This document shows, piece after piece, positions 39,012 to 49,600 of a stretch of 64,000 nt of DNA (positions are counted from its first letter, which is position 1; every line of letters begins with the position of its first letter). This DNA comes from Burkholderiales bacterium (GTDB taxonomy: Bacteria > Pseudomonadota > Gammaproteobacteria > Burkholderiales > Burkholderiaceae_C): NCBI GenBank assembly GCA_028868855.1, contig JAGWTR010000002.1, forward strand, positions 62,001-126,000, given 5' to 3'. Both the position numbers and the translations under genes were made by a program. The notes below the pieces were generated by a model. The model worked only from the letters and a program-made list of their open reading frames with translations. It did no database searches and was not told the DNA's origin.

Positions 39012-39867
39012 ATTCTGCGGGCAATACACGCTGTTGCAGCCACTGAACGGTCATGTCGCTGAACGCCTGTTGCGCTTCTCGCCGTGTGAGCAAATGGTCG
39101 CAGTCGCTCAGGTAGCTGACCGCGACCCGATCGATGAAGTCATGGCCGCTGAACATGTTTCGAAATTGGTCTGCGTGGTTGAACCATTCCGGCTCGCCGC
39201 CGCAGTAAGCCACCAGTAACTCGACGCCGCCATCGACCAGGGTCTGGATGCGACGGGCATATTCCTCACGTGGGGGCACCTGTGAGGCCTCGATCGCGCG
39301 CTGTCCGAGGCTGTTGTCCGGGGCGGCTTGGTCCGTGCGGTGCATGGCCTGCTGCAGCCGCGCCTGCAGTTTGCGGGCCAGACCCAGCAGGCCGGCGCGT
39401 TGCAGTCGGTACAGGAAGGTGCGAAGCCGTGATTGCAGGGTGGGGTAGGCATACAGGTCCCACAGTACGGCTGCGCGCATGCGTGGGTCTTCCAGGGCCA
39501 CCAGATGTGCCACCTCGGCACCGGAGCAGAAGCCGACCATGAAGAAGCGATTGCACTGAAAATGCGACTGGGCCGCATCCATCACCGTGCGTGTATCGGC
39601 GACCCACTGCGTCAACACCGGCAGTGTGCCGCTGGAGCGTTGGCTGTCGCCCAGGCCGCTCATGTCGAATCGAATAGAGGGGATGCCCATCTGGGCAAAG
39701 CGGCGCGCCAGATGCACGTTCATGCGATGGGGGCCACTGCGCGGGATCACGCCGGAATTGCTCAACACGGCCACACAGGGCGGGGTGTTCGCGCTGCGGG
39801 GCGCCGATGGGGTCAAGGTGGCGACGAGGTGCTTCTCGGCGCCCAGGATCAGGGTCTGTTCAGCCAT
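38998..39867 (-). CDS. Alpha/beta hydrolase-fold protein, exosortase-A-hydrolase-1-like, Cys nucleophile
   Basis: A 289-residue alpha/beta-hydrolase-fold protein. The N-terminal SNSGVIPRSGPHRMNVHLARRFAQMGIPSIRFDMSGLGDSQRSS matches the style of exosortase-A-associated hydrolase 1. The nucleophile elbow is GFCSG (residues 112-116) with Cys114 where hydrolases have Ser. A C-terminal His (SDCDHLLTRREA) and an acidic residue are available, so thioesterase or acyltransferase chemistry by Cys is possible. It is the last gene of the NRPS operon, 3 bases after its sister. It overlaps the acyltransferase gene tail-to-tail. Confidence 0.8.
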   Translation of the reverse strand: MAEQTLILGAEKHLVATLTPSAPRSANTPPCVAVLSNSGVIPRSGPHRMNVHLARRFAQMGIPSIRFDMSGLGDSQRSSGTLPVLTQWVADTRTVMDAAQSHFQCNRFFMVGFCSGAEVAHLVALEDPRMRAAVLWDLYAYPTLQSRLRTFLYRLQRAGLLGLARKLQARLQQAMHRTDQAAPDNSLGQRAIEASQVPPREEYARRIQTLVDGGVELLVAYCGGEPEWFNHADQFRNMFSGHDFIDRVAVSYLSDCDHLLTRREAQQAFSDMTVQWLQQRVLPAESKRT

Positions 39868-39870
39868 GGA

Positions 39871-40677
39871 TCAGTCAAGGGTGGACAACAGGGTGCGCGG
39901 CAGGTCGGGGGGGACGATGGCCGTTCCCATGGCCTGGCTGGACATCCAGTTGATGCGGGCCTCCACGGTGTGAAGCCTCAGCAGCGGGCCGTTTTGCAGG
40001 CGTGCCAGCGGGGTGTGCTGCTCCGCATGAACGCCACAGGTGACGCGAATGCCGCGCCGCAGCGCTGGTGCCACGTCGAGGGCGCTCAGGGTTTGTAAAT
40101 CGCGGGCCAACTGCGGGCCGACCTGGAAACCCAGCACATCGCCCGGCAGGGTTGGCTCGTTCACCTTGCCCTGTCGCAGCAGCCGCTCCCAGGGGTGCCC
40201 GAACTCGCGGGCCAGCTCGGCACGGTGGGCATCGAGCAAGGCTTGCACATAGGCCGGGCCGGCCATCACGGGCTCCCACAACACCAGGTGCGCCGGAGGT
40301 GTTTTGGCGCGCAAGGCCGCGCGCATTGCCAAGGTTGCCCCCAATCCCATGCCAAACCAGTTCACCGGCACCCCGGCGCCGGGATCGAGTTGTGCGTGGG
40401 CCGCGAGCGTGTCCTCGACCCAGTCACCGAGCGACTGCTGATCTTCCTCACCCGAGGAGTCCCCGGTGCCGTGGTAGTCAAAGCGCAGGACTTCGCAACC
40501 TTCCCGAGCCAGGCGATCGGACAGGACCCGAAAGATGGCGGCGGTGCGCACGGCTTCCTGGCCAAGCGGGCGACACAATAGATAGCGCGCACGCACAGGA
40601 GTGCCCTGGCGTGACTGCTGGAGCACGCCAACCATGTCGCGGGATGGGCCTCCGAATAGCTTGATCGAGATGTCCAT
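39871..40677 (-). CDS. Alpha/beta hydrolase-fold protein, exosortase-A-hydrolase-2-like, nucleophile replaced by Gly
   Basis: A 268-residue alpha/beta-hydrolase-fold protein. LLCRPLGQEAVRTAAIFRVLSDRLAREGCEVLRFDYHGTGDSSG resembles exosortase-A-associated hydrolase 2. At the nucleophile elbow the sequence is FGMGLGA (Gly109-Met110-Gly111-Leu112-Gly113), so the expected Ser is Gly111. No obvious replacement nucleophile is visible, so it is probably not a normal serine hydrolase and may be a partner or binding protein. The ATG overlaps the NRPS stop by one base (TGATG), which shows tight coupling with the megasynthase. Confidence 0.8.
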   Translation of the reverse strand: MDISIKLFGGPSRDMVGVLQQSRQGTPVRARYLLCRPLGQEAVRTAAIFRVLSDRLAREGCEVLRFDYHGTGDSSGEEDQQSLGDWVEDTLAAHAQLDPGAGVPVNWFGMGLGATLAMRAALRAKTPPAHLVLWEPVMAGPAYVQALLDAHRAELAREFGHPWERLLRQGKVNEPTLPGDVLGFQVGPQLARDLQTLSALDVAPALRRGIRVTCGVHAEQHTPLARLQNGPLLRLHTVEARINWMSSQAMGTAIVPPDLPRTLLSTLD

Positions 40678-43600
40678 CAGGCGCGTTTGATGAGGGCGGC
40701 CAGGCGTTGTGCGAATCCCGCCCGCTTTGCCGGGTCGGGCTTGGCAGAGGCCGGGGATGCGCCGATCTGGTCATAGGCCGCAGCGAGTTGGGCCAATGTT
40801 TCGATCACGTAGCGGCGTGGGCTGAGTTGCTTGCCGATGCGCTGCTCCAGTTGTAGCACCGCTTGCATGGCCAGTAGGGAGGTGCCGCCCAGTTCAAAGA
40901 AGTTGTCCTGCTGTCCCACTTCAGTGATGCCCAGCAGCTCTTGCCAGACCTTGGCGAGTGCTTGCTCTGTGGGGGTGGATGGGGCATGGCGGGGTGTGTC
41001 AGCTGCGGCATGCCGTTTGCGTGACAGCAGCGCCGGGTCGAGGCTCCCATCAAGCAAGCGCGAGATGCGCGCGACTTCCATCAGGTGGGGAGGGGCGATG
41101 TGGCTGGGCAAGGCTTGCCGCAGGGCGGCGCTGCATCGGGCCTGGTCGAGCGAGGCATTCGGGCGTCCCTGAACCCAAGTATGCAGTCGGCGATGTCCCT
41201 GCGCGTCGTCCACCAGGGCGACGGCGGCGTCCTGCACGCCCGTTTGCGCTTTCAGCCGCTGTTCCAGGGCGGTGAGGTCGAGGGCGTGGCCTTCAAGGAA
41301 CGCCGTGCCTTTCACGGGCCCCAGGCATTGCAAAATGCCATCGGTGCGCCAACGCGCCTGCAAGCCGGTGCTGAACGATGTTGATCCTGGGGCTGCCGCA
41401 CACCGCAGTTGGCCGGCAATTCCCGGTGGAACGAGCGCACCCTGGGCATCGACGATGCGCACCCAGTCGGGCACGAGGGGCTGGCCGAACAGGCCACTGT
41501 CCTGGGCCCCCGACAGCAAGCCCGCGGCAATGGGCACGCTTGAGGCGGTCGGTCGGAAAATGGACATGACGGTGGCGTTGGCCTCCAGCAGCGCGGCCAC
41601 CAACTCGGGCGTGGTCTCGGTAACGTCCAGCCAGGCGATCAGCGGCAGCGAAGCGCCGACCGGGTTGGTCGCGAGTAAGCGCGTCCAGGCCGCAGCCGAG
41701 GCGTGCAGCATGGCCACCGACTCGCCACGCACCAGCGCCGCCAGTTGCTGGCCGTCTTGGGCGATCTCGGCATCGGCGAAAACCAGCGCTGCACCTTGGC
41801 TCAGCGCCAGCACGGCTTGTGTCAGGTGCAGGCCACGTGCCGCGTCATCAATGCACAGAACACGGTCTGAGGCGAGCAGGCGGATGTCCTTCGAGAGGGC
41901 GCCGTACAGTGCGCTCAGCGAGTCGCGATCGACCACGGTGGGCGCCGAGCCAGTCAAGGCCATCAAGGCCAATCGCACGTGTCCTTCGGTGGTGCGGCGT
42001 GCCGGGCGGGCGTCCTGGATCTCCTGCGCATCGATCCAGACGGTGCCGTCGATCCCCGCTGGCGTGTCGCTGATGGAGGCATCGATGTGGAGGGCCGGCG
42101 CCAGCGTCTGCAGCGCCTCGAAGGCGGTCTCGGGGTCGAGCACGAGGCAGCGAGCGCCACTGTCCAGAACCGCCAGTGAGGCGATGATCTGGGCCAGGGG
42201 GTCGTCGACGCTCACGGCGATCAGGGCGTGTCTTGCCGTGAGCTTGCTGGCGAGCACGGCCTTGAAGGCCTGCATGCGTTGCCCTAGTTCGCCGTAGGTG
42301 ATGGTGAGCGGTCCGCTGCGCAGGGCGGGGCGATCCGGGGTGGCTGTGATGCGGGCCGCGATGGCTTGCAGGGGATCACCGGCATCAAGGGCGCGGGAGG
42401 GGGCGGTGCTCCAACGTTCCACAAGGGCTTGTTCGGCGGGGCGCATCGCCAGCAACTGGGCCACTGCTTGCCGAGGATCGCTCACGAGCGATGTCAGGGC
42501 GGACACAAAGCGGTTGCACAAGGCTTCGGCGGTGCTGGGCAGGAACAGGTCGGCGTTGTATTGGAACCCGCCTTCGATGCCGCCCGGTATTTCGACCATC
42601 CACAGGTTCAAGTCCTCGGTGGCCGCTTGTTGCAGCAAGGGGATGCGTTCATGAACGAGAGGACCCCAGTGGGTTTGCCGCTGGCGGACATCCTGGAACG
42701 AGAACATGACCTGGTACAAGCGGTTGTCCACCCCTGCGCGTTGACCCGCCATCTCGCGGGACAGCAACTCGAACGGGGCGTCCTGGCTGGCAAACGCGGC
42801 CACCATGGTCTGGCGAACGGATTTGATCCAGTCAAGGCAAGTCAATTGGGGCTGCACCTCCAGGCGGATGGGCAGCATGTTGTTGAAAAAGCCCATGATG
42901 GCGTCCAACTCGGGGGTGGATCGACCACGAAAGGGCATGCCAATGGCGGGTCGGTTGTCGCCCAGCCATTGCGACATGAGTGCGGCGTAGACCGACATCA
43001 TGACGATGCTCAAGGTGCTGCCGGTTTGCTTGGCCACATCACGCACTTGCTCGACCAAGGTGTCGTCCAGGTGCAGCCATTGAGTCGACCCGCGACCTGC
43101 GCTGGCAAATTGACGCGGCACGTCACCCCATGGCGCCTTCGGCATGGCGCCTTCGCCAAATTGTCGACTCCAGTAAGCCACCTGGTCTGTCAATTCATCT
43201 GATTTCAGCCACTCCTGGTGCCACTGGGCGTAGTCGCCATAGGTGATGCTCAGTGGCGCCAGGTCTGGCGCCTTGCCATGGAGCAGCGCTTCGTACAGGC
43301 TGGAGATTTCGGTGTAAAAGATGTCGAATGACCAGCCGTCCCACAGGATGTGGTGGGTCATGAAGAACAAGGCGTGTTCCTGTTCGGCCAGCTTGAACAG
43401 CCGCATCTTGAGCAAAGGGGCCTGGCTCAGGTCGAAGGTTTCGGCCGTCAATGCCTCCAGCCGCTGTGCGAGCACGGCCTCGCGTTGTGGCTTGGGGAGT
43501 TCGCTCAGGTCTTCCAGCGGCAACAAGCTGGCATCAACGTGATCGAGCACTTTCTGTATGTAGCGGCCACCTTGCGGCACGATGGCGGTGCGCAGTGCAG

Positions 43601-46600
43601 GTTGACGCCGAATCATCTCGGCGAAGGCCTGGTCAAAGAGCTGCAAATTCATGGGGCCGGTCAGGCGATGGGCCGACGGCGCGTTGTAGGCCACGCGACC
43701 GGGCTGCATTTCTTCGACGAACCGGATGCGCTCTTGCATGACCGTCAGGGGGGCCGTGCTTTGATCGGCTCGGTGCACGATGGGCGTGCGCTGAAGTTCA
43801 GGGGTGTTTGCGCCGCTGCGCTGACCCTCAATGGCCTGCGCCAGTGTGGCCACGGTGGGGGCTTCAAACAGCGCACGCAAGGTCAACTGGGTGCCCAGTT
43901 GTTTGTTGATTTGCCCGATCACCCGGGCCGCGAGTAAGGAGTGCCCGCCCACGGCAAAGAAGTCGTCGTCCACGCCCAGTTGACGAATCTTGAGCATGGT
44001 CTGCATGGCCTCGGCGATGGTGCGCTCCAGGTCGTTGCGAGGGGCGTGATAGGTGACGCTTGAGGCGGGCTGTGGCTCGGCCGGTGCAGGCAGGGCCTTG
44101 CGATCGATCTTGCCGTTGGGCAGCAGGGGCAGCGCGTCCAGCGCCACGATGTGCTGCGGCAGCATGTAGTCGGGCAGCGTGGTGCGCAGGGTGTCGCGCA
44201 GTTGGGCCACGTCAGCGGTCACACCGGGTCGCGTGACGATGTAGGCGACCAGGCGCACATCGCCCGGGTCGTCTTCGCGGGCCATGACCACGGTGCGGGC
44301 GATGCCGGGCAGCGCGGCCAGGCGCGCTTCGATCTCGCCCAGTTCGATGCGGTAGCCGCGGATCTTGACTTGGAAGTCGAGTCGGCCCAGATGCTCGATG
44401 GTGCCGTCGTCGCTCCAGCGCGCCAGGTCGCCCGTGCGGTAAATGCGCGCACCCGCGTCGCGGCTGAAGGGGTCGGTGATGAACTTTTCAAGCGTCAGCT
44501 CAGGGCGTTTGAAGTAGCCGATGGCCACCCCCGCGCCGCCGATGCACAGCTCGCCTTCCTGGCCGATGGCGCAGGGTTTGAGTTGCTCGTCCAGCACCCA
44601 GACCTGGGTGTTGGCAATGGGACGGCCGATGGTGATTTTCTGCTTGGCATCAACGATGCGGCTGAGCGTGGACCACACGGTGGTCTCGGTGGGGCCGTAC
44701 ATGTTCCACAGCTCGACACCGGCTTGCAGCAGGCGCTCGGCCAGCGAGGGCGGCAGGGGCTCGCCGCCGCACAGGGCCTTGAAGCCGGCGGGTGCGCGCC
44801 AATTGGCGTCCAGCAGCATGTGCCAGGTGGTGGGGGTGGCCTGCATCACATTGATGCCTTGGCTGGCGACCAGGCGGCCCAGCACTTCGCCGTCCATGGC
44901 CTCTTCGCGCTGGGCCAGCACGGTGCGGGCACCCGTGGTCAGCGGCAGGAATAGCTCCAGCACGGCGATGTCGAAGGACAAGGTGGTGACGGCCAGCAGG
45001 CGGTCGCTGGCTTGCAGCCCCGGTTCGCGGCGCATGCTGGCCAGGAAGTTGCACACCGCGTTTTGCGGCAGCACCACGCCCTTGGGCTGGCCGGTGGAGC
45101 CCGAGGTGTAGATCACATAGGCGGGGGCGTCCGCGGGCCAGTGGGCTTGCGCGGGCGGGGCCGTGTCAGGCATGGCGGCAATGGCGGCGGCGTCATCGTC
45201 GATGCGAACTTGCTTGTCTCGGGGCACGCCGCTCAGGTCGGCGTTGAGCGAGTCGGTGATGACCAGGCGCACGTCGGCGTCCTGGGCCATGTAGTGCAGC
45301 CGATCCTTGGGAAAACCGGGGTCCAGTGGCACGTAGGCGGCGCCGGTTTTGAGGATGCCCAGCAGCGACGGGATCAGATCAAGGCCACGGGTCAGGCTCA
45401 CGCCGACCAGCATGCCGGGGCCGATGCCGCGCGACTTCAGGAGGTTGGCGAAGCGGTTGGCACGGGCTTCCAGTGCGGCATAGCTCAGCGTGCGGCCTTG
45501 GGCGACCACGGCGATGGCATCGGGGGTAGCGGCGGCCTGGCGGCTGATCCACTGTTCGATGCGGGCGCCGGGCTCGATTGGGGTGCCGGTGGCGGCGTTC
45601 CAGGCGATGACGCGTGGGTCGGCGGCGGGAATGGTTTTGGCCAAGGCAGGTGACTTGGGCGTTGACGGCAGCGGCTCGGCCATGCTGTCGCATTGCGCCA
45701 CCAGGGCATTGATCAAGGCCTGCGCGCACTCGGGACTGAAGTACTCGCTGCTGTAGTGCAGGTCCAGCGTCAGCGCGTCGTCTTGCTCATAGAAGTTGAA
45801 GAACAGTTCGCTGAGTGTGCCGCCCTTGCGACCTTCGTGCAGGGTGGCCACCAGCGGCGCATAAGCCGACAGGTCGACCTTGGGGTTCAGGTTGAAGTAG
45901 ATGCCGGTGAGCGGTGGGCGGTCGCCCGCGCTGCGAATGCCGAGCGCGCGCGCCACGGTGCTTTGCGTCATCAGCGGCTGTTCCAGCGCGTCCATCAATT
46001 GCGAGCGAACGCGCTTGAGGACGGTGGCGAAGCTTTCTTGCGGCTCGCAGCCCAGACGCAAGGGCAGGTCGAGCACGCCATCGGCCATCAAGGGGCCATG
46101 GTGCTTCAAGGCCTGGCTGGCGTAGGGAATGCTGACGATGAATTCGGGCTGGCCGCTGCGCTTTTGCAGCATCACCGTGACGGCGCTCAGCAGCAGCTGG
46201 AACAGCGTGGCGCCGGACTGGCGGGCGTGTGCGCGCAGGCGGCTGAGCAGCTCACCATCCAGGCGCACGCGCTGGGTGTCGGCCGCATAAGTGCGCGGGA
46301 CGGGCGGCGTGCGGTCACCCAGGTTCAGGTGCGCGGGCGGATGGCGCAAGAGCTGTTGCCAGTGGCGCAGCGACTCTTGGCCCTCGGGGCCTTCGAAGCG
46401 CGCTTGCTCTTCTTCGGCAAAGGCCAAGGGCGACTCGGCGGGCTTGAAGCTGGGCCGCATGCCCATGCTGCGCGCTTTGTAGGCCTGCGCCAGCTCGGCA
46501 TTGAAGACGCTGGAGGCCCAGCCGTCGAACACCAGGTGGCTGGCCACCACATGCACCACCACGCGGCCATCGGCCAGGCGCAGCAGGCTCACGGCGGCAA

Positions 46601-49600
46601 GGGGTGCCTGGTCCAGAGGGAAGTCGCGCTGGCTGGCCTGGGTGCAAAAGGCATCGAGGGCGGCGTGGGCGTCAGGCTGGTTGCGCAGGTCGACTTCGGC
46701 AATGGCCATGGGGCCTGAAGCGCCCAGCACCTGCCGGGGTTGGTCCAGGTCGAAGCGCACGCGGAAGGCGTCATGGCGCTCCAGCACGTCTTGCACGGCA
46801 GTCTTGAGCGCGTCGGCGTTGACCGGGCCCGACAGGCTCAGGCAAAAAGACTCGTTCAAGGCGCGACGCGCATTGGCGTCAAAACTGGCCGCCAGCCAGC
46901 GCTCGGTTTGTCCGGGGGTCAAGGGCGCAGCGTCGTTACCGTTGGGGCCACCAGAGGGGCCTGCTGGTGGGGGGAAGCCTTCACGCGGTGTGATCAGGCC
47001 CAGCCCCATCAATTCGTCCAGCGCCTTGAGGAAGACGTCGAGGATGCGTGCCGTTTCTGCATCGCCCATGGCTTCGGTCACAAAGTGGCCGAATTGTTCA
47101 TACAAGTGCAGGCCGTGGAATCGGGCCAGGTAGTAAAACAGGCTGACGTACTTCTGGTTGTCGTCCCAGCTCAGGCGCCACAGCGAAGCGCAGTGCACCG
47201 CCTGGACGGGGGCACCCCGCACCGCAAAGGCTTCGTTGAGCCGATCAACCAAGCGCTGGGTGCGTTCGTTGAGCGTGCGGTACAACTGCTGTCCGCCCTG
47301 CTTGATGTGCAATAGCGAGGCGCGCGCTGCCGCCAGTGCCAGCGGGTGGCGCACAAAAGTGCCCGCAAAATAGGTGACACCGGCCTCTGGGTAGGAGGCG
47401 TCGCCGTATTGCCAGTGGCCGCCGTCCAGCGCATCCAGCCATTTCGAGCCCCCCGCGATGGCGGCAAAGGGCAGGCCCCCGCCGATGATCTTGCCGTAGG
47501 TGGAGAGGTCCGAGCGCACGCCATAGAACTCTTGCGCACCGCCCGGGGCCAGGCGAAAGCCGGTCACGACTTCGTCAAAGATCAGGGCGCAATCGGCGTG
47601 GTCGGCGATCTGGCGCAAGGACTTCACGAACTCGCGAGGTTGCAAGGTCGGGTACTTGTTCTGGATCGGCTCGATCATGATCGCCGCCAGTTCGTGGCCG
47701 CGTTCACGCAGCACGCGCAAGGAGTCCTCGCTGTCGTAGTCGAGGACCAGGATGTTCTCGACGGCATTGGCCAGGATGCCTGGCGCGGCCGACAGCGAGC
47801 GCAACTGCTTGGTGCCCCGCACGATGACTTCGTCAAAGATGCCGTGGTAGGAGTTGGTGAAGATGGCGATGGTTTTGCGGCCCGTGACCGTGCGGGCGAT
47901 GCGCATGGCGCCCATCACGGCCTCGGAGCCGGTGTTGCAAAAGGCCACGCGTTCCATGCCGGTGAGTTCGGAGATCAGCTGGGCGACCTCGGCGGCGATG
48001 GGGTGCTGAGGGCCGACCTCAATGCCGGCGTCCAACTGGTCCTTCATGGCCTGGATCACCGAGTCGGGCTGATACCCCAGCAGGTTGGCACCAAAGCAGG
48101 ACAGGAGGTCGATGTACTCGTTGCCATCGATGTCCCAGACGTGTGCGCCTTTGGATCGGTCGGCCACGATGGGGTAGACCAGGTCCTTCCACAAGGGGTT
48201 GAAACCGGTGACCACGCGCGGGTCGGCCATGACCTTGCGGTGCTGCTGGCTGAAGGCCTTGGACTGACCCGTGCGGGCGTTGTAGCGGGCGATGAAATCG
48301 TCCAGCCAGCGGCGCTGGGTGGGCGTGAAGTCGGTCTTCGTGTCGAGGGTGATGCGCGCCGAGGCCCCAAAGGGCTTTTCAAGCAGCGAGGTTTTGAGCG
48401 GTGCTTCAGGCTCGGATGGTGCGGGGGGGCGCGGCTGGTGAGGCGTTTGCGCGACGAGGGCGGGCTGGCCCGATAACAAGGCCAATTGCTGGGCCATCAA
48501 CTGCATCTGCTGTTGAATCAACTGGTGAACAGCATCGCCATGGACCGGCAGGGCGGTGGGCATGGCTTGGGCCACTTGAGGCGTGGCCACCGCAGCAGGC
48601 GCTGGGGCGGGCGGCGCAAACTGGTTGGCCGGCACTTCGGCGTCCAGAAACATCGCCAGTTTGGCCAGGGTGTCGAGGTCCTCCAGCAGGCGGCGAAAAC
48701 GCAGCTTGATCCCAAAAACCCGCTCCAGCTCCAGGGTGGCCTGGGTCAGTGACAGGGAGTCCAGGCCTTGGTCCACAAAGGTCGCGTTGCGGTCCACGGA
48801 TTCAGCGGGGAGGCCCGAGACATCACCGAGGATGCGCGTGAGCTCCTGTTCGAGGCGGGGTAGACGGCTCATGGGCGGCAGATCCTCAGCGGCAGGCAAG
48901 ACGAATGGGGCAATGGCGGGCAGGGGGGCGGATTCGACGGCAGGCTCACTGGCCACAACAAGCGCTCGGCGTTTGAACCAGTGAACATCGCCACGGAAGG
49001 GGTAAGCAGGCAAGGGCAATCGCCGGGCGCGGCTGGACACAGGCCAGGCGATGGCCACCCCGGCGCACCACAAGGCACCAAGACCCTGCAGGGCGCGTGT
49101 GGCAGGCGCTCCGGGTTCTTGTGCCGGACCCAGCAGCGAGACGATGCGGGGGACGGTGTTCTGGGCTGTGCGGTGCTGGCGCAACAAGGCCGTCAGTGCC
49201 TGGCTTGGGCCCACCTCCACAAACACCGTCTCGCCCCGCGTCAGTTCGGCCTGGACGGCGCGGCTGAACTGCACGGTGGCACGAACTTGTCGGGCCCAGT
49301 AGGCCGGGTCGGTGGCATCCTCGGCCCGCAAGGGGGCACCGCTGACGCATGAATAAACGGGAATCGACGGTGCGCTCAGGGCCGCTCGGCCCAAGGCCTT
49401 GGACACCTTCGACATGGCGCCGTCCATGCTGGCGCTGTGGAAAGCGTGCGAGACCTTGAGGCGTGTGGTGCCGATGTCCTGGGCTTCTAGCTGGGTGGCA
49501 AAGGCGCTGATGGCCTCATGGGGCCCGGCCACCACGGTCAGGGACGGTGCATTGGCCGCCGCGATTTCAAGGCCAGCCGGCAGCAGGCTGGCGACCACTT

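Noticed and set aside
46500-46560. Inactive first condensation domain
   Set aside because: Only the first His of HHxxxDG is changed; the catalytic second His and the DG are intact.
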